Shown: in pieces, positions 7,618 through 13,621 of the stretch
Numbering within the stretch: the stretch's first letter is position 1
Layout of the letters: each line of letters starts with the position of its first letter
Made by a program: the position numbers and the translations under genes
Assembly: GCA_018056045.1 (NCBI GenBank)
Contig: JAGPGI010000030.1
Span: 1 to 13,621, forward strand
Reading direction: 5' to 3'
DNA length: 13,621 nt
Source: Paracoccus sp. (in: a-proteobacteria)
GTDB lineage: Bacteria; Pseudomonadota; Alphaproteobacteria; Rhodobacterales; Rhodobacteraceae
Notes under the pieces: generated by a model
What the model was told of the DNA's origin: nothing
Database searches by the model: none
The model's input: only the letters and a program-made list of their open reading frames with translations

Positions 7618-7688
7618 GCGCATCCAAGGAACAGTTGCGCGCAGTTCCGAATCGCATAAATTGATCTTCATTCCACAAGGAGCAGCCC

Positions 7689-8486
7689 TTGGCCCTGAGC
7701 ATTCGCCAGAACGAAATCCTTGATCTCGCCCGTGCCGAAGGCCGGGTTCTGGTGGACGATCTGGCGCAGCGTTTCGACGTCACCTTGCAGACCATCCGCC
7801 GCGATCTGGGCGAGATGGCCGAGGCCGGGCTGCTGGACCGCGTCCATGGCGGCGCGGTACCGCGCGCCGGCACGGTCAATCTGGGATATGAGGCGCGCCG
7901 GCGCATGAATGCCGAGGCCAAGGCCGCCATCGGCACCGCCTGCGCAGCGATGATCCCCGACAATTGCAGCCTGATCCTGAACCTTGGCACCACGACCGAA
8001 GCCGTGGCGCAGGCGCTGATCCACCATTCCAACATCACCGTGGTCACCAACAACATCAATGTCGCCAATATCATGCTGGCCAATCCCGGCTGCGAGATCA
8101 TGGTGGCGGGGGGCGCGCTGCGCCGCTCGGATGGCGGGCTGGTGGGCGAGCTGACGACGCAGTTCTTTGAGCAGTTCAAGGTCGATTACGCGGTGATCGG
8201 CACCTCGGCGCTGGACCATGACGGCGATCTTCTGGATTTCGATCTGGCCGAGGTCCGGGTCAGCCGCGCCATCCTGCGCCAGTCGCGCCACGCTTTTCTG
8301 GTCACCGACCATTCCAAGCTGGGCCGCCCCGCCCCCGCCCGCATCGCCAGCCTGTCGGAGATCGACACCGTTTTCATTGATCAGCCCCTGCCCGAGGACC
8401 TGACCCAGCGCTGCGCCGAATGGGGCACGACGGTGCAGGTCTGCCCGGCGGGCAGCGATTACGGCAACGGCACCGCGCAGAACTGA
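7689..8486 (+). CDS. glpR: DeoR-family transcriptional repressor, GlpR-like
   Basis: The protein has 265 residues. The N-terminal winged helix-turn-helix (about 20-40) ends in VTLQTIRRDL, followed by HGGA (53-56). The C-terminal sugar-phosphate sensor domain carries NLGTTTEAVAQAL (98-110), VTNNINVAN (119-127), the GGALRRSDGG loop (141-150) and LVTDHSKLGR. From memory these blocks follow Escherichia coli GlpR closely, whose ligand is glycerol-3-phosphate, so I use that symbol with moderate confidence. The start is TTG with AAGGAG 7 bases upstream; no in-frame ATG comes before the helix-turn-helix. No glpD, glpK or glycerol transporter is in the window. The divergent neighbour is an iron-type alcohol dehydrogenase, so a dedicated local role is possible. 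It converges with the LacI-family gene after 9 bases. Confidence 0.85.
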   Translation: MALSIRQNEILDLARAEGRVLVDDLAQRFDVTLQTIRRDLGEMAEAGLLDRVHGGAVPRAGTVNLGYEARRRMNAEAKAAIGTACAAMIPDNCSLILNLGTTTEAVAQALIHHSNITVVTNNINVANIMLANPGCEIMVAGGALRRSDGGLVGELTTQFFEQFKVDYAVIGTSALDHDGDLLDFDLAEVRVSRAILRQSRHAFLVTDHSKLGRPAPARIASLSEIDTVFIDQPLPEDLTQRCAEWGTTVQVCPAGSDYGNGTAQN

Positions 8487-8495
8487 GCCTCGGGG

Positions 8496-9527
8496 CTATT
8501 CCTTCGGCGCCGGCCCGGTCGAGTTGCGGATGATCAGCTCATGCCGGCCGACGACCTGCAGATCGGCCAGCGGCGCCCCGTCCAGCAGCCCGTTCAGGCA
8601 ATCCACCAGCGGCTCCCAACTGTCGCGCAGCGGCGCCTTGGTCACGCTGAGCGCCGGGAAAAACGCCGAGGCCCGCAATTGCGGCAGGTGGTCGTCATGG
8701 GCAATGACCGAGACATCGCCGGGGATCGACAGGCCCAGCGCCTCAAGCGCGGTATAGACGCCCTTGGCAAGGCGCACGTCGCTGCAAACGACGGCGGTCG
8801 GGCGCAGGCCGTCGATGCGGAACATCTCGACCGTGGTGACCAGCCCGCGCGCCTCGCTCATCTCGCCATGGCGGGCCAACGCCGAGTCCACCTCCAGCCC
8901 CGCCTCGGCGAGTGCGCGTTCATAGCCGCGCATCCGGGCGGTGGCAAAGCCGTGACCCAGCGCGCCGTTGATAAAGGCGATGCGGCGATGGCCCAGCCCG
9001 ATCAGGTGGCGGGTGATCTGGTAAAGAATGCCTTCATTGTCGATGTCGAAATAGGCGTGATCGGCATCCGGCCAGATGCGGCCATGGACGACAAAGGGGA
9101 TGCCCTGTTCGCGCAGGAAACTGGCGCGGGGATCGTTGTCGCGTGGGCTGAACAGCACGAAACCGTCCAGCATGCCATTGCCGATGAGGCGCTGATAGAC
9201 GTCGATGATCGGCTCATCCGGGTCGGCCACATGCAGCACGAACTGCATGCCGCGCCCCGAAAACTGCGTCGAAAGCCCGGCGACGCCTTCGATAAACAGG
9301 CCGTTCTGCGGCAGATCGACCGATTGCGACACCACCAGCGCCACCATGCCCGAGCGCCCGGTGACCAGTTTCCGTGCCGAGATATTGGCCTGATAATTCA
9401 TCGACCGCGCCACGGCCTTGACCCGTTTGCGCGTCATCTCGTTCACGTCGGAATGATCGTTCAGCGCCCGGCTGGTCTGCGTGATCGACAGACCGGACGC
9501 GCGCGCGACATCCTTCAGCGTGGCCAA
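8496..9527 (-). CDS. LacI-family transcriptional regulator
   Basis: The protein has 343 residues. An N-terminal helix-turn-helix (residues 3-23, LKDVARASGLSITQTSRALN) is followed by the hinge region (NYQANISARKLVTGRSG, 44-60). The rest is a periplasmic-binding-protein-like sensor domain, including LDGFVLFSPRDND, GLGHRRIAFINGALGH and GDVSVIAHDDH. Such proteins usually repress sugar uptake and catabolic genes and release DNA on binding a sugar. No sugar transporter or hydrolase is adjacent, so the effector and targets are unknown. The start is TTG with GGGGGAAG about 5 bases upstream. A perfect TTAA-N7-TTAA box lies 37 bases before the start codon. The FMN reductase gene is divergent. Confidence 0.93.
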   Translation of the reverse strand: MATLKDVARASGLSITQTSRALNDHSDVNEMTRKRVKAVARSMNYQANISARKLVTGRSGMVALVVSQSVDLPQNGLFIEGVAGLSTQFSGRGMQFVLHVADPDEPIIDVYQRLIGNGMLDGFVLFSPRDNDPRASFLREQGIPFVVHGRIWPDADHAYFDIDNEGILYQITRHLIGLGHRRIAFINGALGHGFATARMRGYERALAEAGLEVDSALARHGEMSEARGLVTTVEMFRIDGLRPTAVVCSDVRLAKGVYTALEALGLSIPGDVSVIAHDDHLPQLRASAFFPALSVTKAPLRDSWEPLVDCLNGLLDGAPLADLQVVGRHELIIRNSTGPAPKE

Positions 9528-9564
9528 GCGTTCTTCCCCCGGAAAAGCGGCGGCCGATGCGGCC

Positions 9565-9579
9565 TTAACAAAAGCTTAA
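9565..9579. promoter_or_regulatory. Perfect TTAA-N7-TTAA box (CtrA-type site)
   Basis: TTAA (9565-9568), seven bases CAAAAGC, then TTAA (9576-9579) match the published full consensus of CtrA, the alphaproteobacterial response regulator for cell cycle, motility and, in Rhodobacterales, gene transfer agents. It lies in the 162-base gap between the LacI-family gene and the FMN reductase gene, close to the former. The match is exact; binding is inference. Confidence 0.5.
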
Positions 9580-9620
9580 TCCAACCACCCGGCGCGGTCC
9601 ATAGGTCCCGCCATCGCCCG

Positions 9621-9649
9621 TTCACAAGCCCCGCGCGCCGCTGTAGGGT
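9621..9649 (+). promoter_or_regulatory. Candidate promoter of the FMN reductase gene
   Basis: TTCACA (9621-9626), a 17-base spacer and TAGGGT (9644-9649) give a loose sigma-70 promoter, starting transcription near 9656 and leaving a short leader before the ATG at 9690. The spacing and the -10 form (TAnnnT) match the candidate ahead of the pirin gene. This is judged by eye only. Confidence 0.3.
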
Positions 9650-9689
9650 CGCGGCCCGAACACCCCCATCCAGACGGAGACAGACCCGC

Positions 9690-10238
9690 ATGACCACCAT
9701 CCTCGGCCTTTCGGGCAGCCTGCGCCGGGCGTCCTTCAATTCCGGCATCCTGCGCGCGGCATCCGAGCTGGCGCCCTCGGGCATCACGGTCCTGCAAGGC
9801 ACAATCCGCGAGGTGCCGCTTTACGACGCCGACCTCGAGGCCGCCCAGGGCATCCCGCCCGCCGTGCAGACCCTGCAGGCGCAGTTGCGCGATGCGGACG
9901 GTCTGCTGCTGGTGACGCCAGAATACAACAACGGCATACCGGGGGTCTTCAAGAACGCGATCGACTGGATGTCGCGCGGCGAGGGCTTGGGCTTTTTCCG
10001 CGGCAAGCCGGTCGCGGTGCTGGGCGCCTCGCCGGGCGGGTTCGGCACGGTGATGGCGCAGAACCACTGGCTGCCGGTCCTGCGCACGCTGGGGATGAAG
10101 CCGTGGTTTGAGGGCCGGATGCTGGTGTCGCGCGCGAGCGGGCTGTTCGACGATCAGGGCAACCTGACCGACGAACGCACCCGCGCCGCGCTGGCCGATT
10201 TCGTCACCGGCTTCAGCAGCGCGATCCGCGCCGGCTGA
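9690..10238 (+). CDS. NADPH-dependent FMN reductase (ChrR/YieF-like flavodoxin fold)
   Basis: This cytosolic flavoprotein transfers electrons from NAD(P)H through FMN to quinones, chromate, azo dyes or similar acceptors; homologues include the E. coli chromate/quinone reductase. The 182 residues are of usual length. The FMN phosphate loop is GSLRRASFN (9-17). The flavin-contacting PEYNNGIPGVFKNAIDW lies at 77-93, and GASPGGFGT (112-120) is the second conserved loop. The ATG follows GGAGA at 9676-9680 with fair spacing. It is divergent from the LacI-family gene. Its stop codon abuts the stop of the convergent acetyltransferase gene with no base between. The natural acceptor cannot be deduced from sequence. 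Confidence 0.93.
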   Translation: MTTILGLSGSLRRASFNSGILRAASELAPSGITVLQGTIREVPLYDADLEAAQGIPPAVQTLQAQLRDADGLLLVTPEYNNGIPGVFKNAIDWMSRGEGLGFFRGKPVAVLGASPGGFGTVMAQNHWLPVLRTLGMKPWFEGRMLVSRASGLFDDQGNLTDERTRAALADFVTGFSSAIRAG

Positions 10239-10556
10239 TCAGGGATCCTCGCCGGGCGCCGTGGTAAACAGCGGCGCCCATTCCGGGTGGCGGGCATACT
10301 GGCCGCGCACATAGGGACAGATCGGGATGATGCGAAAGCCCGCGTTACGCGCGTCCTCAAGCATGTAATCCAGCAGCGCCCGGGCCACGCCCTTGCCGCC
10401 CATGCTTTCCGGCACACCGGTATGATCGGCGCTGATGACGCCCGGCCCGCGACGGGTAAAGGTGATCTCACCCTCGCCCTCGATGCCGTCGATGCGGGCG
10501 ACATAGCGACCATTGCGGGGACCGGTGTCTTCCTTGCTCAGTCGGATATCACTCAT
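10239..10556 (-). CDS. Small GNAT-type N-acetyltransferase (YidJ-like, PF14542 type)
   Basis: The protein has 105 residues, within the range of the compact single-domain acetyltransferases of this type. Its acetyl-CoA loop is GGKGVARALLDYML (53-66; pattern QxxGxG/A replaced by SMGGKGVA). The characteristic C-terminal block runs from CPYVRGQYARHPEW (80-93). Members are thought to acetylate small molecules or proteins, but substrates are mostly unknown. The ATG has AAGGGGA upstream at workable spacing; a longer in-frame extension upstream lacks such a site. It ends flush against the FMN reductase stop and is divergent from the pirin gene across 184 bases. Confidence 0.9.
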   Translation of the reverse strand: MSDIRLSKEDTGPRNGRYVARIDGIEGEGEITFTRRGPGVISADHTGVPESMGGKGVARALLDYMLEDARNAGFRIIPICPYVRGQYARHPEWAPLFTTAPGEDP

Positions 10557-10674
10557 CGGCTGCGTCCCCTTGTTGTGTTGCAAGCCGAATTTAGCCCGGA
10601 AACGCCCTCCGTCCATATCCCATCTGTCTGCCGGCGCCGTAAGCGGCGTTCTGTGCTGACGGACGCCTTCTGCG

Positions 10675-10703
10675 TTGCCCGTTGCGCCCGCGCGACCTAG
10701 TCT
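10675..10703 (+). promoter_or_regulatory. Candidate promoter of the pirin gene
   Basis: TTGCCC (10675-10680), a 17-base spacer and TAGTCT (10698-10703) give a loose sigma-70 match. Transcription would start near 10710, about 31 bases ahead of the ATG at 10741. The rest of the 184-base gap shows only a small CGCCG/CGGCG hairpin (10635-10648). Confidence 0.3.
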
Positions 10704-10740
10704 GGAACAAAGCAGGCCACGAAAAAGCAAGGAGACCGCC

Positions 10741-11673
10741 ATGAGCTGGAACCCCGCCCTGACCCCGGGCTGCCCCGACGACATTGGCGTCGATGCCATC
10801 GAGACCCTGATCATTCCCCGCGCCCGCGACCTTGGCGGCTTTGAGGTCAAGCGCGCCCTGCCCGCGCCGAAACGCCAGATGGTCGGACCCTTCATCTTTT
10901 TCGATCAGGCGGGCCCGGCCGAATTCCTGACCGGACAGGGCATCGACGTGCGCCCGCATCCCCATATCGGGCTGGGCACCGTCACCTATCTTTATCGCGG
11001 CGATTTCCACCATCGCGACAGCATCGGCACCGATCAGGTGATCCTGCCCGGCGCGGTGAACTGGATGGTGGCGGGCAAGGGCGTCACCCATTCCGAGCGC
11101 ACCTCGGATCAGGGCCGGCAGGGACCGCACAGCCTTTACGGCATCCAGACATGGATCGCGCTGCCCGAAAACCGCGAGGACATGGACCCGATATTCGAGC
11201 ATCACGGCCAGAAAACCCTGCCCGAGATCGAGGCCGAGGGCGTCCGCGCCCGGCTGATCCTTGGCCATGCCTATGGCGAGAAAGCCCCGGCGACGCTGTA
11301 TTCCGAGACCTTCTATCTGGATGTGACGCTGGCCCCCGGCGCGCGTTTCCCGCTGCCCGACGATCACGAGGATCGCGGCCTTTACATCACCGAGGGCTCG
11401 GTCAGCATTGCCGGTCAGGAATTCGAGGCCGGGCGGATGATGGTGTTCCGCCCCGGCGACCCGATCACGGTCGCGGCTGGCGCGCGAGGGGCGCGGCTGA
11501 TGGCCCTGGGGGGCGCGACGCTGAACGGGCCGCGCTATGTGTGGTGGAATTTCGTCGCCTCGTCGCACGAGCGGATCGAACATGCCAAGGAAGAATGGCG
11601 CGACGCGAACTGGGGCGCGGGCCTCTTTGACCTGCCGCGGGATGACCGCGACGAGTTCATCCCGCTGCCCTGA
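10741..11673 (+). CDS. Pirin-family protein (bicupin metalloprotein)
   Basis: Pirins are cytosolic bicupins with a metal site in the N-terminal cupin. Several have quercetin 2,3-dioxygenase activity and some bacterial members act in stress or metabolic control. The 310 residues are near family length. The metal ligands are visible as His73 and His75 in RPHPHIGLGT, and His117 with Glu119 in GKGVTHSER; the spacing fits known pirins. The second cupin (about 200-285) includes GLYITEGSVSIAGQEF and MMVFRPGD. AAGGAGA lies 6 bases before the ATG. It is divergent from the acetyltransferase gene and is followed by a 221-base gap. The physiological substrate is not deducible. Confidence 0.95.
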   Translation: MSWNPALTPGCPDDIGVDAIETLIIPRARDLGGFEVKRALPAPKRQMVGPFIFFDQAGPAEFLTGQGIDVRPHPHIGLGTVTYLYRGDFHHRDSIGTDQVILPGAVNWMVAGKGVTHSERTSDQGRQGPHSLYGIQTWIALPENREDMDPIFEHHGQKTLPEIEAEGVRARLILGHAYGEKAPATLYSETFYLDVTLAPGARFPLPDDHEDRGLYITEGSVSIAGQEFEAGRMMVFRPGDPITVAAGARGARLMALGGATLNGPRYVWWNFVASSHERIEHAKEEWRDANWGAGLFDLPRDDRDEFIPLP

Positions 11674-11833
11674 TCCTCACCGCGTGACGCGGCATTGCCG
11701 CCTCGGAAAGATAGCGCGACGTCAGTCAACGCCCGACCCGCCCGGAGCCATCGCCCCGGGCCGGTCCTGGCCCTGCATCCCGTGGTCTTGAAAAGGCCAT
11801 TCCCGCGTATGCAAAATGGCGGCTGTCATGAAA

Positions 11834-11848
11834 GGCAAGTTCCTTGCC
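11834..11848 (-). terminator. Short hairpin downstream of the LysR gene
   Basis: GGCAAG (11834-11839) and CTTGCC (11843-11848) form a 6-base stem with a 3-base loop. On the minus strand a short TTT follows, so it could end the LysR transcript, whose stop is about 46 bases upstream. The gap 11674-11894 also holds a small CCGCG/CGCGG hairpin (11680-11692) just after the pirin stop. Neither has a good U-tract. Confidence 0.3.
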
Positions 11849-11894
11849 GGTCTGCTGTTCGGCTCCGCGCTTGGCGCCGTGATCGAACAGGGTG

Positions 11895-12833
11895 CTAGGC
11901 CCGTGCGGGCGGCGCTGTCAGCAGGGTCTGGGCGCTGTCGCGCAGCCGCTCCTGCAGGCGCGGGACCATGAAATCCAGAAACAGCCGCAGCCGGTGCGGA
12001 ACATGCAGCCCGCCCAGAAAGACGGCGTTGATGTCCTCGCTGTCGCCCTCGGTCGGGGGCAGCACCAGCTCCAGACGGCCCAGCGCCAGATCCTCGGCCA
12101 CATGATAGTCGCCCAGCCGGGCAAGGCCCGCACCGGCAACACAAAGCCGGCGCACCGTTTCGCCATTATTGGCCAGAAGGCTGCCAGCGACCTTGCGCTC
12201 GACCTGCCGCCCGCCCTCTTCGACCTGCCAGACCGGGCGCGCACGGCGGAAATTGAAGCCAAGGCAATTGTGCCGGTCCAGATCGGCGGCGCTTTCCGGG
12301 CGGCCATGGCGCGCCAGATAGCCGGGCGCGGCCACGACCAGCCGCTGCGCCGTGCCGATCCGCCGCGCGGTCAGGCTCGAATCCGGAAAGGGCCCGATGC
12401 GAAAGGCGACATCGGTGCGGTCCAGATAGATATCGACCAGCTCATCCGACAGCGACAGGTCAACCACGATCCCCGGATATTCGGCCCAGAAATCGGGCAG
12501 CAACGGTTCAAGGCACAATGTGCCAAAGGCGACCGAGGCATTCACCCGCACCGTGCCGCTGGCCCGCCGGGCGTCGCGGCTGAGCGAGGCCTCGGCCTCG
12601 TCCAGATCAGAGATGAGCCGTGTCGCCGCCTCGTAATAGCGCTGGCCGTCGGTGGTCAGCACCAAGGCACGGGTCGAGCGGTCGAAAAGCCGCAGGCCCA
12701 GCCGGTCCTCGAGCCGGCGGATCAGCTTGCTGACGGTCGAGGGGCTCATGCTCATCGCCCGCGCCGCCGCCGAAAAGCCGCCCAGCTCGACCACGCGTGA
12801 AAAGACGATCATTTCGCCGATGCGGTTATCCAT
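11895..12833 (-). CDS. LysR-family transcriptional regulator (CrgA-like)
   Basis: The protein has 312 residues. An N-terminal winged helix-turn-helix lies at about 1-60, with GGFSAAARAMSMSPSTVSKL covering the recognition region and RLFDRSTRALVLTTDG the wing. An effector-binding domain of periplasmic-binding-protein type follows from about 90, with DVAFRIGPFPDSSLTARRIG. LysR regulators usually control a divergent gene and themselves. Here the divergent gene is an MFS transporter, and a perfect T-N11-A box lies between them. The ATG at 12833 starts the usual MDNRIGEMIVF lead; an in-frame TTG at 12845 is the alternative. The inducer is unknown. Confidence 0.93.
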   Translation of the reverse strand: MDNRIGEMIVFSRVVELGGFSAAARAMSMSPSTVSKLIRRLEDRLGLRLFDRSTRALVLTTDGQRYYEAATRLISDLDEAEASLSRDARRASGTVRVNASVAFGTLCLEPLLPDFWAEYPGIVVDLSLSDELVDIYLDRTDVAFRIGPFPDSSLTARRIGTAQRLVVAAPGYLARHGRPESAADLDRHNCLGFNFRRARPVWQVEEGGRQVERKVAGSLLANNGETVRRLCVAGAGLARLGDYHVAEDLALGRLELVLPPTEGDSEDINAVFLGGLHVPHRLRLFLDFMVPRLQERLRDSAQTLLTAPPARA

Positions 12834-12889
12834 GCGCGCCCCCAAATCCGCCGCACAGGATGGCGCAGGTATCGCGGCGGGGAAAGCTG

Positions 12890-12912
12890 TTTCGTGAAAT
12901 CAGTTCACAAAT
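12890..12912. promoter_or_regulatory. LysR box between lysR and the MFS gene
   Basis: GTGAA (12894-12898) and TTCAC (12904-12908) are a perfect inverted repeat around ATCAG, matching the T-N11-A form of LysR-type recognition sites. The symmetry extends imperfectly by three bases on each side. It lies 60 bases before the LysR start and 83 before the MFS start, a normal place for autorepression and divergent activation. The sequence is seen; binding by the adjacent regulator is inference. Confidence 0.6.
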
Positions 12913-12991
12913 GATGGGAATACCGGGCGGATTTCGTGCCGCATGGGAAAGGCCGATATAGCCCGCAGACAAATCAGAATGGATCACTCCC

Positions 12992-13621
12992 ATGCCTTTA
13001 GCCCTGTTCGCGCTGACGATCGCCGCCTATGCGATCGGCACGACCGAGTTCGTGATCGTCGGCCTGCTGTCCACCGTAGCCACTGACCTGAACATCACCC
13101 TGCCGCTGGCCGGGCTGATCGTCAGCGTCTATGCCCTTGGCGTCACCTTTGGTGCGCCCGTCCTGACCGCGCTGACCGGCGGCATCGGACGCAAGAAACT
13201 GCTGGTCGGCCTGATGGCCCTGTTCACGCTGGGCAATGTCGCGGCCGCCATCGCCCCCAATTACGAAATGCTGCTGGTCGCCCGTGTCCTTGCCGCCTTT
13301 GCCCATGGTGTGTTCTTTTCGGTCGGGTCCACCATCGCCGCCGATCTGGTCCCCGAGGACCGGCGCGCCTCGGCCATTGCAATGATGTTCATGGGCCTGA
13401 CCGTCGCCATCGTCACCGGCGTGCCGCTGGGCACCTGGATCGGACAAAGCTTTGGCTGGCGCGCGACCTTCTGGGCGGTTGCAGCCATCGGCCTTGTCGC
13501 CCTGATCGGCGTTGCCACATTGCTGCCCGCCACGCTGCGCCAGGCGCCGCCGGCGCGGTTGCTGGATCAGGTCCGGGTGCTGGGTTCGGGCCGGCTGCTG
13601 ATCGTCTTCGCCATGACCGCA
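12992..13621 (+). CDS. MFS transporter, DHA1 type (AraJ/YdhP-like), N-terminal half (cut by right edge)
   Basis: This is an inner-membrane proton-coupled efflux-type transporter. The 210 residues in the window cover the first six membrane helices (about 5-28, 39-61, 69-88, 93-115, 126-147, 158-178) and the start of the central loop. Helix 1 carries the AYAIGTTEFVIVGLL signature of the AraJ/SotB/YdhP group. The loop between helices 2 and 3 has GGIGRKK (63-69, motif A). Arg98 sits in helix 4 (motif B). VTGVPLGTWIG (141-151) in helix 5 is the antiporter motif C. Members export sugars, arabinose-like compounds, drugs or purines; the substrate is open. The ribosome binding site is weak (GGAT at 12981-12984). 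The divergent LysR gene is its probable regulator. Confidence 0.93.
   Translation, partial: MPLALFALTIAAYAIGTTEFVIVGLLSTVATDLNITLPLAGLIVSVYALGVTFGAPVLTALTGGIGRKKLLVGLMALFTLGNVAAAIAPNYEMLLVARVLAAFAHGVFFSVGSTIAADLVPEDRRASAIAMMFMGLTVAIVTGVPLGTWIGQSFGWRATFWAVAAIGLVALIGVATLLPATLRQAPPARLLDQVRVLGSGRLLIVFAMTA

Noticed and set aside
7618..7688. Core promoter for the glpR-like gene
   Set aside because: Loose TTGCGC and CATAAA elements are present, but their spacing is too short for a confident call.
10591..11583. A minus-strand open frame of 330 codons antisense to the pirin gene
   Set aside because: Pirin on the plus strand has its metal ligands and a strong ribosome binding site; the antisense frame has no recognisable domain.
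11674..11894. Strong intrinsic terminator after the pirin gene
   Set aside because: Only a 5-base CCGCG/CGCGG stem without a T-run is present, too weak to call.
11892..12800. A plus-strand open frame of 302 codons antisense to the LysR gene
   Set aside because: The minus-strand frame is an intact LysR regulator; the antisense frame is His/Gln/Arg-rich shadow sequence.

Overview
The window reads as chromosomal DNA from a Paracoccus-like member of the Rhodobacterales (Alphaproteobacteria). GC is roughly two thirds by eye and codons strongly prefer G/C in third positions. The gene contents fit that group: FolD next to PurU, a GlpR-type DeoR regulator, a perfect TTAA-N7-TTAA (CtrA-type) box, and a GC-rich hairpin with an AAATATCC tail between folD and purU. 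The genus is inference; no rRNA or other marker is present.

Left part (1-7514), all on the minus strand. From upstream to downstream: an iron-type alcohol dehydrogenase (7514-6375), an M14 zinc carboxypeptidase with a large unassigned N-terminal region (6305-4557), a 922-residue patatin-like protein with three C-terminal membrane helices (4445-1677), folD (1447-557), and the 5' part of purU (463 to the left edge). FolD and PurU both act on one-carbon tetrahydrofolate pools. The gaps of 69, 111, 229 and 93 bases hold hairpins, candidate promoters and direct repeats, so these five genes are probably several transcription units, not one operon.

Middle part (7515-9689). A GlpR-like DeoR repressor runs divergently from the alcohol dehydrogenase across a 174-base AT-richer region with nested inverted repeats. 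It converges with a LacI-family regulator after only 9 bases. Both regulators start with TTG behind good ribosome binding sites, and neither has a transporter or sugar-catabolic operon beside it here.

Right part (9690-13621). An NADPH-dependent FMN reductase abuts a small GNAT-type acetyltransferase end to end with no spacer. A pirin runs divergently from the acetyltransferase. A LysR regulator then faces away from an MFS efflux-type transporter that is cut by the right edge. A perfect T-N11-A LysR box lies between those last two and suggests the regulator controls the transporter.

No stretch over 300 bases lacks a gene; the longest gap is 1448-1676. I saw no tRNA, rRNA, IS element, CRISPR array or phage gene. 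I found no clear new multi-gene system. The most interesting items are the long patatin-like protein, the unassigned half of the M14 peptidase, a His-to-Gln change at a metal-ligand position in the dehydrogenase, and several well-formed regulatory sites.
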